Shown here piece after piece: positions 50,948 through 61,100 of a stretch of 64,000 bases of DNA. Each line of letters opens with the position of its first letter. Within the stretch, counting starts at the first letter, position 1. Below the pieces are notes generated by a model. That model was not told where the DNA came from, did not search any database, and saw only the letters and a list, made by a program, of their open reading frames with translations. Where the stretch lies: contig OX377203.1 in the NCBI GenBank assembly GCA_947396885.1, positions 24,555,253 through 24,619,252 of the forward strand. The letters are read 5' to 3'. This stretch comes from Heligmosomoides polygyrus polygyrus (taxonomy: Eukaryota; Nematoda; Chromadorea; Rhabditida; Heligmosomidae). The position numbers and the translations under genes are program-made.

Positions 50948-51781
50948 TTGAATGTGGGTACGTTGACGGGCCGCTCGTGCAAGTTAGTAGAAGCACTGAA
51001 GCGAAGAAAAATAGATTTCTGTGCGGTGCAGGAGACGAGGTGGTCCTGCTTCAAGTCGAGGGACACTGGCCGTGGCTTCAAGGCCGTTTTGTGCGGCAGT
51101 CCCAGGACCACCAGTGGTGTCGGTATGATCGTCTCCGAACGTTTCCGTGACGGGATAGCAAGCGTAGAACGTTTCGATGACCGTTTGATGAAGATTGTTG
51201 TCGCCGTAGAGGAGCGACGATGCCATTTCTTTTCTGCGTATGCTCCGCAGACAGGCTATTCCGAGCAAACCAAGGACGAGTCCTGGTCCCTGCTTGATGA
51301 GAAGACAGCGGAAGTGCCGTCAGAAGATATGATTGTTGTAGCAGGCGACCATAATGGTCACGTCGAAGCAACGAAAGATGGTTACAGCTGTCATGGTGGT
51401 TTTGGCTATGGGTCACGCAACGCCGATGGTGATCGTATATTTGAGTATGCAGACTCACACGACTTCACCATCGTGAACACCAAGTTTCGAAAGCGTGACT
51501 CCCATCTCTTCTCGTTTTATAGCGGGAATGTCAAAACGCAGATTGACTATGTCCTTGTTAGGCGCCGCGACCAAGGTCTTGTCACAGACGCGAAGACCGT
51601 GCCGTATGAGACGGTTGCCACCCAACACCGTCCACTGATCTGCTCGCTGAAGATCACACCTCTGAGGTGTAAACGTGTTGAGCGATGCGGGACGGCTAGA
51701 ATCAAATGGTGGCGAAAGAGAAGGGAAGGAAGCAGCTGTTATTTCTCGCATTCGGTTGCCGAAGGTAACAACTGTCGATGA
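50948..51781 (+). pseudogene. RTE endonuclease domain (second copy)
   Basis: The open frame carries NVGTLTGRSCKLVEALKRRK, FCAVQETRWSCF (catalytic Glu), VVAGDHNGHVEATKDG (normally GDLNGH, here GDHNGH), TQIDYVLVRR and the terminal VATQHRPLIC. After KWWRK the frame shifts (near 51,715) and the downstream part continues in another frame as EGKEAAVISRIRLPKVTTVD. The reading is about 80% like the 31.2-31.9 kb copy by eye. Confidence 0.9.
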
Positions 51782-51878
51782 AACCTGGAAGGATGCTACC
51801 GATGCCATAACTCGGGCTGCGCGCCTCGAACTCAGCACAACGAAGTCTGGACAGCGTTGGGTCGACAAGCAGGCTTAG

Positions 51879-53978
51879 CTGTGGACTGACGATGTCAGAG
51901 AGAAAGTCCGAGAAAAGAAACGGCTCTATCACGTGTTTATCGGTGATAAAACAGTCCATAATTGGCGGAACTATCGAGAAGCAAAGAAAGCGGCAAAGAA
52001 GGCAGTGGCCGCTGTTAAAGCCGCATACTACGCTGATGTCAGCAAAAAATTGGAAACGCGCGATGGTGTGCGTTATCTTTACCGACTCGCCAAAGCTCGC
52101 TGTCGCCAAGCAGAAGACATCGAAAAGTTCTTTGGCACTAACGATGAGAACGGTCATCTTCAGATGGATCGTAAGAGGGCTGTGGAGCGATGGCACGACT
52201 ACTTCGAGGAGAGCTCGAATGTTGAATTTGGCCATCCTGCTATTCGTTTTGCATCTCCTGTATACGGTCCCGTTCAGAAGATCACAGTGAGCGAAACCGA
52301 AGCAGCCCTGAGGAAGATGAAGTCAGGCAAAGCCACTGGTCCCGATGACCTGCCAGCCGACCTGTGGAAATCGAAGGGCTGGTGCCCTACTGACTGGCTG
52401 ACAGAGTTTTTCAATCAGGTTGTTGCTGAGAAGAAAGTGCCCGAGAGCTGGCAGCAAAGCACGACCATCCCGATTTGGAAGAAGAAGGGCAGTCCTGCGG
52501 ACCGGCTAGTTACCGTTCAATTCGCCTTCTTTCACAAACCATGGAAATCTTTGAGCGAAATATCGAAGGACGTATCCGGGACGTCCTCTTAAGGATGTTT
52601 TGTTGCGATCAAAACTCTTGCACCAGGCGGGACTAGAACCCGCATCTTCTGCTTTCCGGGCATCGATGTTCGTCTTACAGGTAAGCAGAACATGCGGGTT
52701 CGAGACCCACCTGGCGCAAGAGTTTTGATCGCAACAAAACATCCTGTAAGACCATATATCCTCTCTACCAGCCGCTCCAGGTTTAAGCAAATGTGTTAAA
52801 ATATCCGGGACGTCATCCTGCTTTCCACGAATTAGTGTGGCTTCGTCTCTTCTCTGGCACCATTGATGCCATTCACGCCGTAGGTTTTCTGCTAGAGAAG
52901 CACCGCGAGAAACAGAAACCGGTGCATTTTGCCTTCCTGGTCTTGGAGAAGGCCTTCGACCGCGTACCGTTAGAAGTTATATGGTACGCGTTGCGACATC
53001 ATGGCATCCCTGAAGAACTTACTGAGTGGGTGCGCATTCTGTACTCTTGCCCAAGGAGTCGAGTGCGAGCGCCAGCGGGCACCTCGATTGAATTCCCCAT
53101 CCCTGTATGGGTGCACCAGGGATCTGCGCTATCCCCACTGCTCTTCGTGGTCGTGATGGATGCGATCTCACGAGATCTCCAGGTGGCGGCACCTTGGACG
53201 CTGCTGTATGCTGACGACGTTATGCTTGCATGTGAAGATAAAACCGAACTCAAGCGACAGGCACAGGCGTGGTGCGATCGCTTGGCATCGTTCGGTCTCA
53301 AGCTTAACGGCAACATGACGGAGTACTTGACGGCGGATGTGGTTGAGCACGGATCTAATAAGATCAATGGTACTGAGCTCTCACGAGTTACATCTTTCAA
53401 GTATCTCTGATCTGATCTCTGACGCGCGTGTGAGTGCAGCCTGGTCGAAGTGGCACTCATTGACTGGGATGCTTTGCGACAGGACAATAACTGAGCACCT
53501 CAAATCGAAGGTTTATAGAACAGTCGTTCGCCCAGTAGTTACGTACGGTGCTGAGTGCTGGCCCGTGACGAAGGAAGTTGAAAGCCGCCTCAGTGTAATG
53601 GAGACGAAGATGCTGCGCTGGACGGCTGGAGTCACCCGCATGGACCGCATCAGAAATGATGCTATTCGGCAGAAGTTCGGTGTCGCGCCGATAGCGGCCA
53701 AGATGCGCGAAGCTCGCTTACGATGGTACGGCCACGTTCTGCGTGGAAAGGAAGACAGCGTCCGCATGATAGGCCTTGAGTTGAAAGTATCTGGAAAGCG
53801 GTCTAGAGGACGCCCGAAGCAGCGTTGGTCCGATACGTTACACACGGACATGAGAGTAGCTGGAGTCCACCCTGATCAAGCGCAGGATCGGGAAAGGTGG
53901 CGTCGTAACACCAGAAGAGCGGACCCCGCGACGATGCGGGACAAACGCCGAAGAAGAAGAAGAAGCAATAGCATCTGA
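51879..53978 (+). pseudogene. RTE reverse transcriptase and C-terminus (second copy), interrupted
   Basis: This is in pieces: 51,933-52,592 (SGKATGPDDLPADLWKSKGW, then WKKKGSPADR); a 216-bp foldback SINE; 52,815-53,410 (FLVLEKAFDRVPLEVIW, VHQGSALSPLLFVVVMDAIS, catalytic LLYADDVMLACEDK intact); a small deletion with TGA near 53,408; then 53,420-53,978 (VVRPVVTYGAECWPVTKEVE, KMREARLRWYGHVLRGKEDS, PKQRWSDTLHTDMRVAGVHP). The C-terminal piece shows what the first copy lost to its CR1 insertion. Confidence 0.9.
52586..52801 (+). repeat. Foldback SINE (family 2) inserted in the RTE, with target-site duplication
   Basis: The insert is bounded by the 13-bp repeat TATCCGGGACGTC (52,573-52,585 and 52,802-52,814). 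Its right half is a family-2 SINE (ATGCGGGTTCGAGACCCACC B-box region, CAAGAGTTTTGATCGCAACA body, A-rich end). Its left half is an inverted copy of the same head and body (TGTTGCGATCAAAACTCTTG, CACCAGGCGGGACTAGAACC), so the first 160 bp form a hairpin. The flanks rejoin into continuous RTE coding sequence, so the borders are secure. Confidence 0.85.
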
Positions 53979-54081
53979 TGGCAGTCTGATGGTTGAAGTG
54001 AACTCACGCGTGAGTGCAGCTTGGTCCAACTGGCGCTCGTTGATTGGAGTACTCTGCGACAAGAAGATGCCAGAGCGCTTA

Positions 54082-54290
54082 TCGCTTACGTAGAATATCT
54101 TTTTGAAATTTTAAGTGATTACGGTGTGTTGCTGCAGGTATGGGTGAGCTCTACTCATCCAGGCTAACCTTAATCCACCGTAATCAACCGAACTTTTAAA
54201 AGCGAACTTCATATAAATGGTCAGTGTCTATAACGTTTCTGGGCGAAGTTTTGGTGAACTCGGTGATCATCATGGTGGCGGTCAAGCAGA
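54082..54290. repeat. Diverged Merlin-like MITE arm
   Basis: AAGTGATTACGGTG, ATCCACCGTAATCAACCGAA and TGGGCGAAGTTTTGGTGAAC with TCGGTGATCAT match the arm vocabulary of the 16.1-16.9 kb element. It adjoins the truncated RTE end. Confidence 0.5.
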
Positions 54291-55191
54291 ATCGTTCCTT
54301 TGACCCAGGTTTCCATTTCCGTTGCGATCCTACACAGAGTGCTTTGGTTGATTGTGGTGGATCTTCTTTTAAGAAGTGCAAAAATGGTGTCACCATAGAA
54401 AGCACAAACCACCTCGTCTCACTACGCCGCTCCCCTACCCACTGCGCCACCATTGCTCAACCGTCTTCGCAGCCTACTTGGGCCGGCTCTCTGCGCGCAG
54501 GCAGGGAGCTAACACTGCCGACGAGCCAACCTCCGTCCTAACTCAGGGAAGATTTGTATTGGAGTTGAGATCCCTGCATTTTGTTCTTTTCCAGAGAGAA
54601 GCGATTCTGCTGATATGCAACACTTGAGCTTTTCCCACCTACCAGCAAGATGGTCTCCTGGTCTGTCTAAATAGCACCTTGTTGTCCTGCTTCTCGAGTG
54701 CAGGATCTGCAACAGCGAAACGTTGACTGGTTGTTCGTCCTGCGTCACGTCTGCTCACGGCTACACGTATAGTGGCCCTATGGTCCTCTTTCTATTGGAA
54801 AAAATAGGAGAGGTTCACCACTAGAACCACATTTCTTCTGTCCTCAGGGGCGAAAATTACCGAAAACCGAGGTTGACAGCATCTCTTTATCCTGAAAACC
54901 AAGAACCACTATGATGGTCAGAGTGACAAAACTCGAAGCTCACCTTCAATCGCTATCATATTATAGTCCACAGCAACCACAAACAAATGAAAAAGGAATA
55001 AACCTTGAACGCACAATTGGGTTAACAAACACGATTTTTTAATAAACAACAGCAAACAGAACGATGAATACACGAACTGAGAAATAGAGCGTAACAATTA
55101 GGTGGAGTGTACAGAAAACTGCAGAAATTTTTTGAAAATTAAGTTGAAAGCGACATCATGTGACCCAATACTTTCAACTTCTGTTTTACAG
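54291..55191. other. Upstream of the phosphatase exons, nothing firm
   Basis: An upstream exon of the phosphatase gene is expected here or further left, because the 55,192 exon begins within a codon. Candidate short frames (for example ATG at 54,911) have no supporting homology. No repeat family was recognised. Confidence 0.35.
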
Positions 55192-58100
55192 ATGATGAAA
55201 AACGAGGGAGTGATGCTCGTAAAATCAAAAAGCCCTCGGACAGTGGGAATATTCCTGACGACGATGGAGGCGGAGGAGACAATAATAGAGATAATCGCTC
55301 TAAAGAACAAGACAGAGCGCCCGGCGATCAGAGTTTCAAGGTTGCGAAATCCTCGAAGCATGCGAAGGATATGGTGAGCAGGTGTAGACAAATCCACAAA
55401 TTTCTGTCTCAGGTTTAATCAATTTACGGCTTTTTGACGATCCAAAGCACGTTTATAGGATCATAATTACGTGCAAAAACTTAACCTTCGTAGAGCCCAC
55501 AACTTACATAGTCCCTTTACTTAATTTTGAAACGTGCATTCGTGGTAGACATTTCGCAGATGCAGGTGCTTCTTTTCGTAACTGGGCCTTTGTGATGGTG
55601 AAGCTATGGATGCTTGATCTCACATCATAGAGAATGGACGCAAGAGAGCAGCGCGGAACATGGTGCAAAATAGGAGCATAGATAGAAACATATATTTTCA
55701 GGTTGCCCATTGGGTGAATCGCGCACTCGACGTTGGCGTTCCAGGCCTCGTCGATGAATTCCGAGGTAGTGTTTCCAAGTGGCAACCTGAAGGAATGACA
55801 ATAAATGCGTTCCTGGCAAATCGCGACAAGAACAGGTAGACAGGTTACTGAAGACCAGAATTCTTAAGTTGCTATTAACCTGTGGTTTCTTAATGGTTCC
55901 ATTGAACGCTCAGTTAGCTACTGGTATTCCCGGTGTCTTTTCGAAGTGGAGACTAGTAGAAAGTTATTCCTCGGTAATAACGAGCACAACATTTAGAGCA
56001 ACTTTAACAAAATAAGTTAATAATTGTAAGTGAATATAGGTAAATTTGGAGCTGAAGAGCTCCTGGAGGGAGTGCAGGGAGGTCCTGGTCGTTCGAATCG
56101 CTTCCTTTCATACATGCTCCTACCGATCGTGGCTACCTTGCCATCGTTGGAGCCTGACCTGCCTATCCGGAGGATACGTCTTATGCACCGGTCTCACTTG
56201 TGGTGCATCGCGGTCCTCACCGGCGTACTGGAGGCCGAGGACTACGGTAGACACAGACCCAACTCCACAAACCCTCCTTGTTTGTAGTTCCACGTTCCAA
56301 GTTGATTTAGCGAAAGCCACATTCAGCTTGAATAATGCATTTAAAGTCAAGTGCAGATGTAAACCCAGGAAGACCAAGGTGAACTAGGGTGCGTCATAAA
56401 TACGGTCACTCGATAAAAAGCGAATTACTAGTGCGGAATTGATCAAGAAGCAGCGAATCTTCGTCAGCGATTCATGAACAATTCCTTGGCAAAAAAATGA
56501 ATAGCCTTCAGGCACGCCTAGGGAAGGGCTCAGTGACCAGGGATGAGCGGATAACAAAATTTTCAAACCCGGATAACGGATAATTTTGCCCAAAAATCAC
56601 CGGATAACGAAAAAACGGATAACGAACAAACAACAAAAATAAACTTGGGCTTGAACTGCTCTAGTTTCAACAGTAGACATGGATCGCAACTACTGTCAAA
56701 TTATAAGTCTTTTCTAACGACTTTATTGGATTTTTTTTTGTTGTTGAAACAGTGCCGTCACCTTTACAAAGTCCTATGGGATTCTCACGAAACTTTAGTA
56801 AAAGAAACGCTTCTTCATTGCCATCCAAACCGATGCCGAGTTCCAAACTCATCAGGGAGGACAAGTAGCAAGACCACCAAGCTGTGAAACTAAAACTGTT
56901 TTACAAACTCTACTCTGCTAATGTTTCGCTATGATCACCTTAATTTAAGACTGGAAAAGATGAGGAGAAATTGAGAATTTGTTCATCCAAGCACATTTCC
57001 ATAATACGATTTATAATTTTTCATATTTTTGCCGTTTAAAACGAATTGGAAGAACGAGAGAAAGGATGCGTAAAACAGCCCAACCAATCGTATGGAAAAA
57101 TTCATAAGTCGCCCTTTGAGGAACAAAATGTGAGACTCATTCACCTCTTATTCACTCATTCATTCACACGTCATTGAACAGCAACTTGCCAGCATGTTGT
57201 AAGCTTACATTGTTGGGTTGTTTTAGTGATCAATCGTCAGGTTTTCTTTTTGAATTAAGACTGTGACCAAACAGAATGATCCTTGGATGAATGGATCCTC
57301 CGACGCCTCTTGGCTTTTCTATGCTAAGCCGACTCAGCCGAATAAAGTCTCCATAACAATCTTGGTTTCGCAGCTTCACGCAATCGATACTCTTGTTCGA
57401 CAGTATCCCAAGATCTAAGAACGTGGAATGAGATGGATGAAATACCTGCTTTCTTCAGGCTAGCCACTACAAGCCATTGTGCACTCCAAATGCAGAGAGA
57501 TATGAAAACTAGAAAAGCGGAAGTAGAATGTCCCTAAAAGGCAATCTTAAATTAGAATGAAGCTCCAACATGCGCAGCAGGGAATCAGTTTAGTCAAATT
57601 CATGTGCACTATTTTGATTTCTAATAGAGAGGATCAATTCCTTAATATTACGGAGGTACCACCAGTACCAGCGTACGGAAAATGCTTTCAGAAAATCGTT
57701 CCTATAAACACACCTCAACAATTTCTAGGAGCGTAGCTTTCTCAACTCATTTAGATTGAACCTGCGCCCATTTTGCTTGTATTCATTACTGCTCAGCGGT
57801 ATGTGTTTGATGCGTTACAACAGTCTATCAGTAAAAACTAAAGGACCTTTGTCGCATGCTACCTACATACTGAAATCGTGGAAAAGAACGCTAAATTCGG
57901 CACTAAACAGATCATCTTGTATGTGCCAGGCCCTCTACTTGTGACCGTCAGTAATATTATCAGGGCAGCTTATATCCATTCTTGGTCTGCATATGGCTTG
58001 CGGTGAAAAGCTCATGAAGAAATCAACCCATAGTAGGTTCATAGATGTATGGTATAAATGAACGACCTTGGAAGTATGGAAGTTAGACGCCTTTCCAACT

Positions 58101-61100
58101 ACGTCACCAGTGCCTGAAGTCTCCTCACCCTTCTAGATTTAAATGCCCTCTATTGTTGCTCGCGATCACTCCAATGATTGTGAAGCTTCTACACAGCTAT
58201 CCAATACTACGTCCAAACCTGGATATCAGCTATCTTGTTGTTCGTTATCCGGCCCAAAATTGCCGGATAACGAACAACAAGACGGATAGGCCAAAAACCC
58301 CCGGAAACCGGATAACGGATAACGGATAACGGATAATCCGCTCATTCCTGTTAGTGACGGCACGCACATCTGGTTGCAGAATTTCCCTCATGCTTTTTCC
58401 ACTGAGGATTTCGAACATTTAATCATAGTGTGCCTTTATGAGCCGTCTTGTATAAAGAGCCACGTTAAATTTTCAATTTCAATTCCATTTTTTTCTTCCT
58501 GTTCTATCGATCTTCATCACTTTCAGCCAAAAACCGCTCTTTGGAGGTCAAAGAACTGAAAAAGCATGAAATGAAATTCTGCAAACAAACCTGCGTGCCG
58601 CCGTTGAGTCATACCGTAAATGCCAGAAGGCCGTTATTTCTGACAAGGAAGCGCCCATATTGAATGATACCTACTTTACTTTTTAACTAGATGGCCAGTA
58701 AATTGTTGACGAAGTTTCACTGCTTCTTGACCAATTCCGCATCAGTAATTCGTCTTTACCACTCTATAACCGAATTTGTCCCCAACTAATGGTTAACTGT
58801 TATTTCCAAGCTATGGCGTATGCTACACGGTTGTTCTCTTGATGGTTATTATAGGCTTCACTAAATGGATATGCCACCACTCAAATTCGACAAATACTAG
58901 CAGCCGCATCAGCACCGCTCAATCGTGTTTTGGAGAAAAGAGCGATATGCACTACCAAGTCTTCAAGCAAAATTTAAGAATAATTATAGAACAATGTAAA
59001 GATTTAGAGCGGCTAGGACGAGGCTCATCAGAAGGCACTGAACTTATAATTACAGCAACGGATGGAACTAAGGATGCGGGAGTGCTGCTGTTAAATATTT
59101 GAAAGGAAACTCGTGCAGAACAAGAAATTTAAGAGTAATTATAGAACAATCTGAAGAGTTGGTGAGGATAAGACTAGGCTCATCGGAAGGCAATGACCTC
59201 AAAATTACAGCAACGGATGGAACTAAGGATGGGGAAAATCACTGCTCCTATGGACTGTTATGGCATAAGATTGTTCTGAAATTAAGATGAAAAAATTTAG
59301 TAATTATAGAGCAATGTGAAGAGTTGGGGCGAAGCTCATCGGAAGGCACTGACTTATAATTACAGCAACGGATGGAACTAAGGAAGGGGAGGGCTGCTGA
59401 TAAATATTTGAAAGGAAACCCGTGGAGAACAAGAAATTTAAGAGTAATTATAGAACAATCTGAAGAGTTGGCGAGGATAAGACTAGGCTCACGGAAGGCA
59501 ATGATTTTAAAATTACAGCAACGGATTGATCTAAGGATGGGAAAAATCACTGCTTTCATGGACGGTTATGGCATAAGATTGTTCTGAAATTGAGATGAAA
59601 AGGGTTTTTTGTGAAGAGTTGGAGCGGCTAAGGCGAAGCTCATCGGCAGGCACTGACTTATAATTATAATTGGAACTAAGGATGGGGAGGGCTGCTGACA
59701 AATATTTAGAAGGAAACTCGTGCAGAGCCATCTTATGCCATAAGAGTTCATGAAAGCACTGAGAAACAACGAAATGCGACGACACGTTCTCTCTCAATAG
59801 AATTATAAATCCAAACATGGGACAAACCGAGCCACCTGAAGAAAATCGGCTGTTTTATTTGAAATTTTCGCGTAGTTGACTCCGCAGTGCTCCTACAATT
59901 CAACATTATTTATCCTCTTCAGAACCATCACGTTGTTCCTGCTCCATCGAGCCGTATGGCTCGTTGACTCACACGTGTTTAGCATCATTGCTCCAACTCT
60001 TGCAGTTCAGCTCCTTCAATATCTTCAGCTCGTTCAGCAATTAACTTCCTTAATAGCTGATCTACCCCGTCTTTTTTCTTAGTTGTCCGTCTCAGTGCTA
60101 GTGCTTAGAAAACGGAAAACCTTTCTGAAAGATTCGTTGTTGGCTCATTCATCGGATTCTTTGCTTGAAGACGTCTGCTTGTACATTTGGAACATTGTTA
60201 GAGAGGTTTTCTTCGTTAGAAGTCTTTGGAGTTAGGTCAAATAAACGCCATTAAGCCGACAGTGAAAGTTAATCAACAAAACAGTACCGCATCACACAGA
60301 GAGTCCTTAGACGAGCTACTGGCCAAGCTGGCAAAAGGTGTCCTTATTTTATTCGTTAGTTATGGACGGACCCCAGTTATATAGGACAATCCATGCTGCA
60401 ACGAATTTGGCAATCTAACTAAAAAGCACTTGTCAGTTGTTTTGAATCCTACAAGAAATATTATGTAGCACATCGTTGTTGTTAATCTTTTTTCAATTAT
60501 TGCGGTTCTCACTCCTCATATTAAAGGGCGGTAGGCTTTATTTGAAACACTGTCTGCTGTCGAAAAAGGATGAAACACGCAGTTTCCCATTCGTCTGCCC
60601 AACTTCGTACCTTCTAAGAAATAGCTATGAAATTCCTTCAATTTCAAACTTTTTGATTCTCCTTTATTTAACTCCTCACAGAAAGAACGACACACCATAT
60701 AAAAATGGAAAGTCTGATATTGTCTGTGAAACAAACAAAACAATGTAGCAAAATTCCGCACGAAGTGCGGTGAGCGGCTTGTAACGCTAACCATGCGAGC
60801 TGAAGGCTCTCCTTAAACTAGGAGTGAGCTCTTATGAATATAAATGCTCTATCGAGGTCTATAATGAACAGATTGTGCTTTAAATTTTATCAAATTTGGT
60901 CCTACATTTTAGCGTTTTTATAAGAGCAAGATTTGTTGTAGTATTTACGGAACACCCTGTATAGTGGTAGAGGTAGAGATAGAGGTAAGGGTAGAAGTAG
61001 AGGTAGAAAAGTAGAGGGGGTGTAGGTAGAAATGAAAGGGATAGAGGTAGAGGAACAGATAGAGAAAAAGGTAGAGATAGAGGTAGAGTTAGAGCTTTAA

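Larger units (their letters stand above)
50615..54081 (+). mobile_element. Second RTE element (plus strand, broken) with duplicated 3' end
   Basis: It begins with the same 5' sequence as the minus-strand RTE (GGTGGCGATGTCCGTTCC) and carries endonuclease, reverse transcriptase and C-terminal region to a GAAGAAGAAGAAGAAG tail at 53,950-53,965. That tail is joined directly to GCAATAGCATCTGATGGCAG, a 5'-truncated copy of its own 3' region, which ends abruptly at 54,081. It is disrupted by frameshifts, a TAG near 51,876, a SINE insertion (52,586-52,801) and a small deletion near 53,410. I saw no flanking duplication. Confidence 0.88.

Noticed and set aside
58839..59818. Several 60-100 codon frames
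   Set aside because: They repeat with the tandem array units.
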